Shown: positions 23,244 to 35,700 of the stretch, in pieces
Position numbering within the stretch: the first letter of the stretch is position 1
How the letters are laid out: the number at the start of each line of letters is the position of its first letter
Source: Serinus canaria
Taxonomy: Eukaryota; Chordata; Aves; Passeriformes; Fringillidae
DNA length: 64,000 nt
Assembly: GCF_022539315.1 (NCBI RefSeq)
Contig: NC_066322.1
Coordinates: 16,564,765-16,628,764 of the forward strand
Reading direction: 5' to 3'
Made by a program: the position numbers and the translations under genes
The notes under the pieces: generated by a model
What the model was told of the DNA's origin: nothing
Database searches by the model: none
The model's input: only the letters and a program-made list of their open reading frames with translations

Positions 23244-24481
23244 TTTTCCATCTGAGTGGGACTTGGCAGACCTGTGGAAAGCTTGTTTGAAGGCCCATAC
23301 CACATACCAGGTGGTGGGAGAGCAGAAGGAATGCTGTACTAATTCTCCCTCCAGCCAGACTCCTGTCCAGAACAGATTTTTCACTGCAGATGAAATAGCA
23401 ATATTCTGCCATGTAACTACCTCCTGAGGGGCCGTTAAGCATTCTTTAGCTTCAGTTTAGAGTTAAGAGGTAAGTCTGGTCTGTATGGCTATACAAAATT
23501 TAACCACAAAAGAGCTGGAAATTCTGCTTTGGCAGACATTTTTACTGTCCACAAAGGAGCACAGATGCTGACAGACAAAACCTTACTGTAAAACACTATG
23601 ATGCTCCAGTCCTCAAGAAGTTATGATACAGCCTATCACAACGTAGAATATTTGAGACTGCAATTACTTTTGCAAATCTGCAGAGCAGAACTAACGTGAA
23701 AGAGTAAAATGCTTGCTTAGGCTTTAGCTCTGAAATGCTGACTCTGCATTTTAACTTTAGTCACTAGCTAGAGCTTCAGTAACTGCTTTGAAATCTGTGT
23801 GCAGAGAGGAGGGGAAGGAATGCATCACACTGGTGCATGACTGAATTCTTAGGGAGTTTGAGAACTGGAATCTCTGATCCAAGCAATTAACCAAAATTTC
23901 AAGACTTGGCAGCTGTTTGTTTTCTGAAAGGAAGCAATTATATGACCACAGCAGCAGAATGACAGTGCAGGCAGAAAGCAGAGAGTAAACCTTTCTTAAA
24001 TTCCACCTCTGAATAATGAGCTCAGATTTTTATGAACTGGTCTCACAAGAAAAAGGAGAAAAAGATTACTTAGGACCATACCTGCATACTGTCACAAAAT
24101 TCCCACTAGCTGGAATTGTAACAAGTTGCTGTTCTCTCACAATTATTTTGTGGATCTAAAATACTGCTATATTTGCTCCTAAGTCTTCAACTCAGAAAAA
24201 ACAGTATTAGCAGTAAAACACAGTAATTCATACATAAGCACTCTCAGCAAGGCCACACCTAGTCCAACACGTATTTTTTTCTCCTTCAGACTCACTATCT
24301 TAGGTACAAAACAGTGTTGGTATAACTAAGATAGATGCTAGACACAATCTCTTACAATAAAAGCCTTTCCTGCTCCTAACAAACATCCCCAAAGATGTTG
24401 TAAATAATGTAGAAACACTGTGTCTCAAGCTCTTACTATTTCTCTCTCTGAGCATCTCAGTCTACAACAAGGTTGTGGGTT

Positions 24482-24525
24482 GTTTTTTTTTTTGGTTGGT
24501 TGGTTGGTTGGTTGGTTTTTTTTCC
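24482..24525. repeat. T-run plus GGTT tetranucleotide repeat
   Basis: A T homopolymer followed by six GGTT units and another T-run. A small simple repeat with two-tier G-quadruplex spacing. Confidence 0.9.
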
Positions 24526-27500
24526 TGCACTGTTACACATATGAGAATTGAGGGATTGCTTCTTGTTCAGCCACTTCCAGCAAAGAGAATTCAGCCATGG
24601 CAGCGTATGAGCTACAACACAGGAACAACTAAGGGCTCAAGCAGAATGATTTGAGCATTTAATAGCTTGTAAGTTCCTTGAATGATGAACTCTAGAGCAT
24701 TTGAAGAACTATCTATCAACCTACCAAAGATTACTCAGTCATATAAAATCTTGGCTTATGTTTTACAACGAATTTCAGCAAGGTTACACACCTGGAATAA
24801 AATTTAAAGTGAGTGAAGCATTAAGGACCTTTTAAGCATCAGCTTGTTTGACATTTTTTCAAACACCTGAAATGTCTGCTGTTAGATGCAGAGCTAATAG
24901 GCAGAGTTGGTTGCTTTGGTTTCTTCTTAAAGTATCTGTGGTGCTTTGAGAAACAGTGACAGAGAGAGATTTAAAGAATAATTATAACATTGCTAAATGT
25001 TAATTTTTTGAAGGTAAACAACCCCCTAATGATTTTCAAGTCTAGATGTAGCTTAGTTCAAAGGCTAATATTGATACAAAGAGATCATATACTAACCCAC
25101 ACAGTAATTGCTGTTTCATATATGTATTGCAGAAGGGCTTTAGAGACTTATTATTAAAAAAATAGGACTGCAATTCTCATAATACTCTATCTTAAAAGTT
25201 AGCAGAGTTTTACATATTAAGAATTAAAAAATAATTGCTAGTGGGGCAAATATTTTGTTCTTCTATGCATTGAATTTAACAGAAAAAAATAGTATTTGAC
25301 TGGCTAAATAGTCAAATGGGGTCAATAATGACAGTGAACACATTTAAGAGGGTATTTATAGTTTAAAATTTATTGGGCAAGATCATGACATTCACAAGAA
25401 GATGATGGAGTACAGGGCAGTTTTTTTCAGGATTCCCTGATCCTTGAAAAGGTAAAAAAGGAAGAAATGGCAAAGTGCTTGTACTAGGAAAAACATGGGT
25501 TTGTGTGAAGACCAACATAAAGGTACCTTACCACCAATATTAATTTACTTCCCTCTGTACTGATGTTATGTGAGGACAAAAAATTATTAATATTTTTGTC
25601 TATCTAGAAAAATATTTAGAGATGTTTATTTTTAAATGTTTTCGGTGCTATTTTTATATCTGCAGCATAAAGAGAGAATAATTACTGCAATTGTTAGCTA
25701 GTTGTAACACAATTAATACAAAATTCTTCATATCTTACCAGTTGCCTATTTTTTAAATTTTGAAACTGAAGATTATTTTTTTAGTTGAGCTCTAATAAAT
25801 GCAGCATATGTGCATTGTCTTACTAATTAGTATGCTTATGTAAAAGTGGATGTACCATATTTATCTTGATTTAAGATAGGAAGATCCCAGATGAGCTTCC
25901 TTGCTGTTTCTGTGCTTAAACAATGCAGAGAAAATGTCCTGGGATCTAATTTTCCCTCCTTGCTGAATTGTGGTCATGACAACCATCTGTACAAGGATAA
26001 GCTTCACAGTATTGTCTTGTTCAAGGGTATCATTTTGATGTTATGTGGTGTGATACAATAAGGTAATGGCAAATAATGCTGTGCAGCAGTTGGTGCTCTC
26101 ATCTGCATACACTGCTGACTTACACTTCTGGTTTTTGTGTGTTTTGGTTTGCTTGTTTAATATTTATGTGGACATTGAGGCAACAAAAGTTTAAAACCCA
26201 CTAACTTGCAAAAAATACATTAACATTTGAGAGAAGGGCTACAGGAAATGCCATTGTTCTGACTCTTCAATCTCTGCTGGGTACTGGGGAATTTACATGT
26301 TGAATATGAAATGTAGCTTTTCTCTGCTGTGCCAGTAAGGAAAGATACAATTTTTAAAATCCAACACTTGGCTTTTGCATCTCTTTATGGCAAGATATTG
26401 CCTAACAGTATATGGATAAATATAAACAGAGGTAAAGAGAGTGCTAGGTTGTTATTATTTAGTTTCTTTCTAAACACAGCTGTTTATAAGATGATGTGGA
26501 ATAAAGCTGAATATACCTATTATTAAGCCAAATATGACAGATAATAAAAGTCTTTTTCCTCCAAAACTTCTACACAAGAAAGCCCTTACTGACATTGCAA
26601 GTAATTTAATTTGGTTTTGGTCACTCTGTGCATCAAAGTACAGACACATCTGGAATTGAAAACACATAAGGAAAGATTGCTTAAACTGTGTTTTGAAATA
26701 CTTTTGAGATATTAGCAGAAGACAAAAAAGAAAGTAAGTTAAGAAAGTTCCTTCTAAAGGCATGCCATCCAGTCATGCTGAATATGAACAGAATAACTGG
26801 TTATTTTAGTTACTATTAGCACTGAATACAAATCAGACAAAGATTCTAACTTGCTCCAAATCAGATTAATCATGCACATCTCATAGTATAGTAATGGGAA
26901 TGCTAGAAAAAGTTCTTTAAACATTCTAAATTGCTAAACCCAGCAAATTTTGCTATTGTTTTTGATTTTTTTTTGCCCCACATATCAGTCATTAACAAAG
27001 ATCCTCCTTCTGCAAATAGAGGTTTGCCAGTCTGAGCATTTTAAATTGAAAACCATTTGTAAAGGAGCCTTTGCACATGTCCAGTAAGATTTTCAGCCCT
27101 GTAATAATGTGGTCAGGTTGTGCAGAGGAATAATCAATGTTACACTTTCTGTGCAAATTCCTTGTCCTGGAATACAAGTTAACTGAACTTGAGTCATCTG
27201 TGTCCCTCAGCCATTTGATTTACCTGATCTAGCAGATGGTTTGGATGGGTAGGAGTCACACTCCTTCTGCTCTGGAAAGGGGCTTCCTGTCACATGGAAA
27301 TTCAGTGACTTGCTAAAGTGATCAAAAAGGATGTTATAGTATGAGTTACTAAATTAGGTCAGTGGGGGATGAGGTGTCTATGTGGGAGGTATAGAGCTTG
27401 GAATCTTTCTAGTTACCAGTAATAGGTGAGTTTAGAGGAAACAGAGTTTAGATATTTTTTTTCTTTGTGATTGGCTGTGATCTCATTTTGTTCTTCTTGG

Positions 27501-28861
27501 ATATTACAGAAGAATTACATGGAATCGAGGTTGTGGTAAAATACTCATAGTCTGCTCTTTTTAGTAATAAGGCTAAAAGTAACAAGCTTTGGGGAACATT
27601 CTGGCCTAACTAATGCAATCTATAATAGCAAACAAATCAATTTATCAAACCCTAATTATTCTTATATAATATGGGAATCCTAGTTTGTTTTTGTGCTGCC
27701 CTCACATAATGCTATTCCAGCAGCAACTCCTAGCTTTGTGACAAGTGGTGCTCTGTGGGTAGGATGGAGCCATGCAGCTCTGCAATAAGTTCTGCAAACT
27801 CCTGCTGGGAACAGTATCTTGAGGACAAGGAGTGTAGAGATGGCATGTCTTCCTTGTCACAAGATTTTGTGTTGAGTTTGTGGGGGTTTTGGAGCTGGTG
27901 GTGAAACAAACAATTTACATTCTAGACAAGTGATTCTACTTCAACACATTTTGATTTAATTAATTGTAAAAATACAGGAGGACAGCAGCCTGGTAAGACC
28001 TTCTGAGTATGACACTGAAAAAGGAAGCTGTGATGTAGCCAATTATTGATGTTTATTCTGTTGCTGACTAGAAAGTTTACTTTTTAACTTAGCTTAACAC
28101 TGGTTCTCACACAACCATTGTGATTTAAAAACAAGAATTTGTATGTGGATAGACTTCAGATTGAGTTGTTTTTTTTTTCTCCAGCTGGTAACCCTTTGCC
28201 TTCAGCACCATCAGTACTTGGCTGCTGTTCACCATACACGAAAATCTGTAAAGAGCAAACAGGGCCCTTTGTGTTGTCCAAGTCTGTTTTTAGCAGACCA
28301 TCACGACTCCAGAACAGTGTCTAGTTACTGCATCCAAGAGAGAACTACCCCCTCAAATTTGTATTTAAAACAATTCTGAAAAAGGAATTTTGATTATAAA
28401 TACTATATTCTGATGTAACTTGGGACTGGCCAGACTAAGCTGTACTCCAGTGCTCTGCCCAGGCTTCCCTTCCTGTGCCCTTTTTCAGGGATGGCAAACT
28501 GCTCCGGTACCTTAGTTTCAGTGGTTTATCCTAAGAGGGAAGATGGCTTTGAGACCTTGGGCAGTTTGAGCAGGAGACAGATTGGAATTCTTAATTCACC
28601 ATCCAGTCTTCTGAGTTCAGCCATTCCAGAGAGTGACACCAGTTGGTGAAATCTGATCCAGGGAGCACTTGCACTCCGGTGATGCACAGGGCAGAGCTGC
28701 GCACAACAAAGGCCCCTACATGGTTAGGACAGGCTTTGCAGTGTTTATAAACACGGTACTGGGCCAATTGCCCTGCTTAACCATGAGGACCACAGAAACG
28801 GGCCCAGTACTGGAGTATGAACAACCGCAAAATACAATTATGGAAAACAAGAGCTATTTCC

Positions 28862-29040
28862 GGAATCAGAGAATTGTTAGCGTTGGAAGGGACTTCTGGA
28901 GATCATCCAGTCCAACCCCCCTGCCAAGGCAGGGTCACCTAGAACAGGTAACACAGAAATGCGTCCAGATGGGTTTTGAATGAATCCAGAAGGAGACTCC
29001 ATGACCTCCCTGTTCAGCCTGTTCCATTAGCTTAGCTAAT
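28862..29040 (-). mobile_element. CR1 LINE 3' fragment, minus orientation
   Basis: Reads as the reverse complement of a CR1 3' end: GTTGGAAGGGACTTCTGGAG, ATCATCCAGTCCAACCCCCC, TGCCAAGGCAGGGTCACCTA and then AATGCGTCCAGATGGGTTTT and GAGACTCCATGACCTCCCTG. It lies directly upstream of the MTF2 CpG island. Confidence 0.92.
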
Positions 29041-29578
29041 ACAGCTGCTGCTAAAAACTGGAACCGAGCCTCAGCTCATCTCCTAAAATGGCAGCACCCC
29101 GATGTCAGTGCAGAGGAGCACATCGTCCACTCCGCTGCCCAGGACCGGCCGCGGCAGTCTCCGGTCCCTGGGCCGGGCCCCGCCTCATCAACCACCGGGT
29201 CAAGAAGGCAGAACCAGGGTCATTCCACACGGTAGGGCCGACACCACCAAGGCGGGGAGCTTTTCCCCGAGCCCGGCCAGGGGTTCTGCGGAGCGGCGGA
29301 ACCCGGACGCCGTCGCATCGCCTCAGGTGCGGCGGGAACAATGAACGCCCCAGCCAAAGCGAGCTCCGGCGGCGCGCACAGATCCGCGCTGGGCGCGCAC
29401 GCCTAAAATAGTCCTTCTTTGTTCACAGGCAGCAAAGGCTCCGCGGCGCCTGTGTCCCTCCGCCGCGGCGGCCCCGTGCCCGCCCCCGGCGCTGCCGGCG
29501 CAGGCGGGGCCGCCGGGGCGGGGCCGCGGCCCTTTGTGCTCCCAGAATGCACCAGCGCCTCCTCCGCGGGAAACAAAA

Positions 29579-29626
29579 ATGGCGAGGGGCTACGCTGGGG
29601 CCGGGCTGCCCGTGAGGCGGGTCTGA
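29579..29626 (+). other. MTF2: Upstream ORF 1 in the MTF2 leader (15 codons)
   Basis: ATG with strong context (A at -3, G at +4), reading MARGYAGAGLPVRRV then TGA, closed 148 nt before the MTF2 start. It counts only if transcription starts upstream of it; the YY1-like motif overlaps its ATG. Confidence 0.45.
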
Positions 29627-29774
29627 CCGTCCCTCGCCGCCTTCCGCCTCGGGTCCGCGCCCGGGGGCCCGCTGCGCACCGAGCGCCCGGCCGCACCGCC
29701 CCGCGCCGCTGGGGGAGGCTCCCGAGCTCGCCGATTTCCCTGTATGAGGCGGTTGGCACCACTGGAGAGACCGA

Positions 29775-29779
29775 ATGAG
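29775..29779 (+). CDS. MTF2: MTF2 coding exon 1 (ATGAG)
   Basis: Only Met and two bases of Arg are coded here; the junction ATGAG|GTGAGG joins exon 2 to give [10 protein letters not shown], matching human MRDS. The start context is weak (C at -3, A at +4). Confidence 0.88.
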
Positions 29780-32700
29780 GTGAGGGGTGGGGGGGAGGGA
29801 GGGCCGGCCGGGCCCGCGCGGTGAGGGGGGGCGCGATCCCCGCAGCCCGGGCCGCCGGTGCCGCATCCCAGCGGCGCGGCGGGGAGCGCGGCGAGGGGCC
29901 CGCTCCGGCGCGGGGAGCCCGAGGCCTTGGAGGGAGGGAGGGGGAGGGAGCTCCCTCCGAGCGGCCGCTGGCAGGCGAATGTGAGGGGTCAGTGGTGCTC
30001 TTCGGTGACCAAAACAAAGGGAGGGAGGCAGCGGGCCGGTCGGCGGGGCCGGGGAATGCAGCGGTGAGGTACCATCAGCCTCGCGCCAGCTGTATTTTCA
30101 TCTTCTCCTTCAAGGATATTGTCCGAGTAGGCTGCGTTTGCTCGAGTGCGAAGAGAGCAGCACAAAGAGGTAGTGGTTTTCGTTGGTAACTTTGTGTTTG
30201 GGGTTTTTTTTGTTTCTTTTTATCTGTTTGTTCGGGATTTTTTTGTGTGGCTTTGTTTTCTTTTTTTTTTTTTTTTTTGTTTGTTTGTTTGTTTGAAATG
30301 CCTCATCTCTTAATTTCTGTCAGGCTTGACGGTTTGAATGTACACAGCAGGTTTTTAGCCCACTTAAATGTGAAAACTGTTGCTGGCTGAAAGGATATGC
30401 AGTAATGCGTTTTCCTTTTTTTGGTATTGAATTCTGTGGAAAGAATGGGCTGATACCTCTTTCAGTGAAAGAGAACAATATGGTTCTGTGCTGGGTGCTT
30501 TGGACGCTGATATTAGTGTTGAAATACGAGGGGTTGTTGTTCATCCATAAAGAATCAGGGTGCTATTAGAAGTAGATGGCCTGCATAATTAAATGAAAGG
30601 CTCTGCCAGGAAAGCAGAGTAGCATTATGGTTGTTTCTGGAATTTGTGATAGGCCCAGCTTATCATAGTTTTAAAAGGTCAAGCATAGCAATGGATAATG
30701 ACATGGTTTTTTCCTGACTTAGCGTAAGGGAATGTGATCAATTATATACACTCAAACTGCCAAAAGTGTGGGATAGTAACAAAAAAGTTTCCCTCTTTTT
30801 CTTTTGATCCGTAATCAGGTTGGTAAAGTTTACCTGGTAATGTTTGTCCCTTTTTTGAGAGCTCAAATTGTATTTAATTTGAAAACATTTGAGATTAAGA
30901 GAGGAGGCAAAAATGTTTCATTTCAGTATTATTAGAATACAGATTAATGAGTTAATAGCTTTTCATTTAAAGGAGAATAAGGAAAACAAAGATTGAACGT
31001 ATGAAAGGAAATGCATAATGTAGTGAAAATGAGAAGAAGCTTTGCAAGGAGCTGCAAGCTGTGAAGTGTGGATCTGTGCTGAGAGTATAATGTAGTAGTG
31101 TTTTCCACAGTTAACCCTTCTTTTGTCAAATAAAGGTGCGTGGCTTCCCAACAACTTGCCTTTTCTGTTCTAGAAAGAATTTAAAATCAGATGTAGATGC
31201 TTCTCATATGACTTAATATGGCTAGTCAGCAGGGTATATATATGTTTTTAATAGGTGAAAGAGACATGTATTGATAGTTAGTGTGAAGTTATGTTTGTCC
31301 TTCCCTGCAGCAGGAGATCAGGTAAAATTTATGAGAAGAGCAGCTGTAACAAATAAGTTCCAGTTAATTTCCTAGTAGACAGTGGACTTCAGTATTCCCT
31401 GGAGATGGATGTGAATTAATGTAGAGGCACTGGAGCATATTTTGTGCTCCTCATGTGAGTTGTGGGGAAGGAAGCTTGCAGATGTGACTAGAAGGCAGTA
31501 TGAATCTTGGACTAGTTTGTGAATTGGCCGTGCTTTTTGCACGAGCGGCCACTGGCCTTGCTGCAGAGTTGGTTTCACCTTCTTCACAGGCCTTCCTTGC
31601 CGGAAATGGAGGGGAAGTGTGTCTTTGAGCAAAACACAACAGGAGAAGAATTATGAAACCACAGGTATGGCTGGAGAGAAGGAGGAGGAGAACTTTCTTT
31701 GAGAAAAGGAGAGCTAATGATGAGGGCATTCCTGATGAGTCTGGACATACTTCATTAACTAAATATTTTCAAGGATATCGCTACTAACGTTTTAGATCTA
31801 TTTGTTTTTTAAATTCTGTGGAATGCTTATGGAGGTTGCTGTTCTTGCAGACTAACCTTAAAGGAGAAAACTTATCATTATGGGATTTTGTTCAGCTTTG
31901 AAATCCTTTTTCTTCCCCACTTCTCCCAGAGCAAGGTAGCATGTTGTCTGTTATTTCTTTTATTGCTGGGGCACATGGTCGCACTCCCTTAGGTCTGTTG
32001 CTGCGGGTACTGGATTTGGATACAAAAGGAGGTTGCTGCCTTCACAGAGGTGCTGAGTATACAATTAAGGGGAATTATGGTCAGAAAAGGTGTCTTGTGA
32101 CCCAGTACCATTGTTTTCTCCCTGTACCTTCATGTGCAAACACATGATCAACCCCAAACAAATGGCTCTTGCAGTACACGACTGCCCTTTCTTCCTTATG
32201 TACTAAATGTGCTATTTTGTAATGATATTTTAAACTCTAATCCTTTCACTATTTATATCAGAGATTTAAAACGCTTCTAGTTATTTGAGATTTCTTGAGG
32301 GAGAATGTGAGCAAAAATAAAATCACAAATGATTGGAGTATTATGAACGTGAGAGTAGTACACTTATCCTGGTGACCACCTCTTTTTAACAGTATGCATC
32401 AATGTTATTAAGAACAGTCATATTTCACAAGGTCAGAGAGCAAAAGCTCAGTATTCTATCTATATGATGTCTGACATGTTTTGTGTCACAGTCACTTCCC
32501 CTCAGTCCTCTGGCTGAACTTCTGAAAGAAAATCATAGCCAAAATATAAGGCCCTCTGAAAGAATTAAAACCCTCACCAAAGCCAACCATCCTATTGGGA
32601 TAATAATGTATTATGTGAAATCACGTTTGATCATCATGGGCACTTTAGGGTGGATTAGCTAAAACTGAGAATAAGCAAATTACAATTTCTCATCTTATTG

Positions 32701-35700
32701 ACAAGGAGTGGCTTAGACAGAATGATTACCCTGAAATAATTGGTAGAACAAAGTTGTTCTGCCTTAAATAATATTTTAACCTCTATCTGTGGTGGGTTTG
32801 TTAGCTTTGCTTGAGTGGCCTATGAATCGGCTTGCTGCAAATTTCAATAAACGTGAACTTGACTCATGTAGCCCCATGGGACCAGGCTGCTTTTAAGAGC
32901 ACCGAGGAAACCATGTGATGTTCTTGTAGGGCTCGTCCTCACTACTGCAGGTTGTGAAGAACAGGGCTAATCCATACTGATTAGAGAATTGCACGTATTA
33001 CACCCATCTGTGGAAAGGGCTAAATGTTCAACCCAGGGAACCACGCGCTGGTAAGCTTCACTTGGTCATTGGGGAAGTTATGAAGTCTTCCTGGAGGATG
33101 CTTCTGGATGCATGGAAAGGTGATGGCTGGTAACAGTCACCAAAGATAAAAATCATGGCCTGAACAACCTGACCACCTTCTGTGTTAATAATGGTAGGGT
33201 TTTTGAACATGGGGAGGACCTTGTCCAGCCTCAGTTTCAGCAAGGCTGAAGGAAGAGATTGAGCATCAACTTCATGAAATTCAACAGATGAGAAAGCAAA
33301 GTCCTCTATCTGAAGAAGGAACCCCAGGCTAAGATTGGCTGGGAGTCAGTTTTGCAAGATTGTCTGGGGATCTGACAGACAGAAAGCAGAATACCAGCCA
33401 GCACTGTGTCCTGTGAACTAAGGCAAGTGGTATCCTGAGGTATAAGAACTGAAGTAGAAGACTGCGTAAAAGGAAATAATAATTTCCCCTCAAAGTCATT
33501 AGACAGCATCTCAGCAGAATGCTGTGTTTGGGTGCTACCACTGCAAGAGACATCAAACTACAGGAGTTTGGTGTAGGGCCACCAAGACAGTCAGGGGCTG
33601 CAGCACTTGCCCTATGAAAGGGGGCTTAGGGAACCAGGTTCATTTAGCTTCAGGGAGACATAACTGCAGCCTTCCAGCTCCTGTGAGAAAATCAGTGTGA
33701 TGCAGTTAGTCTCTTCACAGCAGTACAAGGGAGGAGGATCAGAAGTAACATGCCTACATTGGAATAAGAGAGATTCCGATGGGGGAGGGAACATCCCCTC
33801 TCCCTAGGTGGCAGCTCAGCAGTGAAACAGGGGCAGGAGAGAAGACTGCTGGTATTTGACAGCATCTTACAACTTCATAGTTCATTTTTCTGTAATAAAG
33901 GGCTAGTTTGGAACTTCAGACAAAAAAAAAAAAATTGCAGTTAATCATCAGTAACATCATACTTCCAGAATGTGAAGTGATTATCTCTAGTTGTCATAAG
34001 GTCTTTCACTATATTTTCCTTTCCTGTGGGATACCACCTTTCAAGTTTTGATATAGATTCTAATCTTCTGTGGGCTGTCTTAGTACAATGCTCTGTGTGT
34101 GATTTCTATCTATTTCTATCTGAATTCTCTTCTGATAAATCTTTAAAGTATTCATACCTTCACTGTGATTTGTATTTCCTAGGAATAAATGAGCTATTTG
34201 TCCCACTTTGAGTTTTCGCAGTGGATTAAAATTTTCTCTTAATGTTCTTGGGCACTTTGTTGTTAAAACTTAGTATCTTTAGTGCTTCCAAAAACTATCT
34301 GTTCTCATAGGGTAGCTGTCATCTGTTACTGTTGCAGCTCTTCTCGAAAAGTTTCCTGAAATTGTATGGGTTCTCAGTGAACCTGAGTAGTTCAATCATG
34401 CAGTCTGGCAGTGCCAGCTGAGGGAGTTTGTGTCCCAAGTTGATTGTTTGCATTTATTCAGTTGTGCTTACAACCATTCTGTTAAACAGATCAGTGAACT
34501 GAGATGACTGGGTAAAAAAAAAAACAAAACAACTAACCAACCACCATCAAGGGAGTTTTTCTTAACAGAAGTCTTTTCTCAGCAGTTGTTGAGATTGAAG
34601 GAGAACAGGAGTATGAATGTTTTTAAGAAAAAGACACTTGGAAACAAGAATGCTCAGTCTTTTTAATCCTCCAGCCTCTCCACATCTTTTTCCCCCAGCT
34701 TTTCCACTTCTTCCTTCTGTAGAATAGCTGTAGAGGTACCGAATGAACACCAACATTTTCTAACTGCTGATGAAGAGGTTAGAGTTACAAGTGAGTCATA
34801 ACTAATAAATCTAATTTTGATGAATACAGTGCTAGGCACAGTAACTGCTTATGGTTCATAAATCAGACTGATTTAGGTAGTTGACTTTGGGAGGAAGTTT
34901 GCCATTCCTGTTGGCAATGACAATAATCTCTTCTGCAACATATTATAAACTAATTCATTAAGTAGGTGAATGGAAGGTATCCATCTGTCTGTCTTGCTTG
35001 AGGGTATCTGTGGCTATGGTCTAAGCTCCAAGGTGAAATTGAGTGAGCATTTTCAGTTCTTCATTACATCAACTTCTCAATAAAAGGTGGAAGTGCATTT
35101 CTATCTTCAAACATATATCAGTGTGCAGACACATTTTACTGACTGCCACCACTAACTTCTGAAAGATTGCATGGGTATATAAGCGCTTTTTTTGTTTTTG
35201 CATTTTAAGTGCTAGAATAAGAGTACAGCACAACATACTTAACATTGAGTAATAGATGTAAAGCCATATATACTGTATGACATACAGTGTAGCTTGGTTG
35301 TGAAAGTTTAATGAGATAACATCAATCTTTATATTGTGTAAGATTTTTTGAAAAACACTGCATCTGATGGATATTGTGCAGTTATAAGTTCTTGGAGAGA
35401 AGTATTTAAGATGGTGGGGAAATTGTTATTTCAAGGTTACTAATTTTGTTTGTAACCATATTGTATGTTAGGAGGGTGCTATGAAGCTAACTTTAAGGAA
35501 GACTGGAAAGCAAGTTGCTGGAAAATGTGGAACTTAAACCTTCTTGCTTGCCAATTTTAAAATTCAGTTTGCATTTAAATTTCCAACAAAAGTTTTATTT
35601 TAATGGTAGGTGTGATTTTTTTGGCATTCCACTACAGCAGTTAGAGCTGTGACAAGACAAATGGGCAAGTTAGTGGCATTTTATGCATGTGGGTTTTACA

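Larger units (their letters stand above)
11900..29090. other. Gene-free spacer between the divergent DIPK1A and MTF2 promoters
   Basis: About 17 kb with no exon I can support. It contains a CR1 tail (12140-12326), a solo LTR (21343-21896), a GAAA-type purine tract (23054-23243), a GGTT run (24494-24517) and an antisense CR1 tail (28862-29040). The rest is unique AT-rich sequence with short, unconvincing ORFs. Confidence 0.75.
29090..30070 (+). promoter_or_regulatory. MTF2: CpG-island promoter and 5' UTR of MTF2
   Basis: About 1 kb of CpG-dense DNA ending soon after the first coding exon (ATG at 29775). Candidate elements: CCCAGAATGCA at 29541-29551, resembling the core of a ZNF143/Staf site, and AAAATGGCG at 29576-29584, resembling a YY1 site. 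YY1 sites usually sit just downstream of start sites, so transcription may begin around 29.5 kb; the start itself cannot be read. The long ORFs of both strands in the island are compositional. Confidence 0.85.

Noticed and set aside
23007..23442. Lys/Glu-rich and Phe/Ser-rich ORFs
   Set aside because: They are translations of the GAAA-type simple repeat.
29403..30189. Long ORFs on both strands in the MTF2 CpG island
   Set aside because: Same compositional artefact; no recognisable protein, and they overlap each other on both strands.
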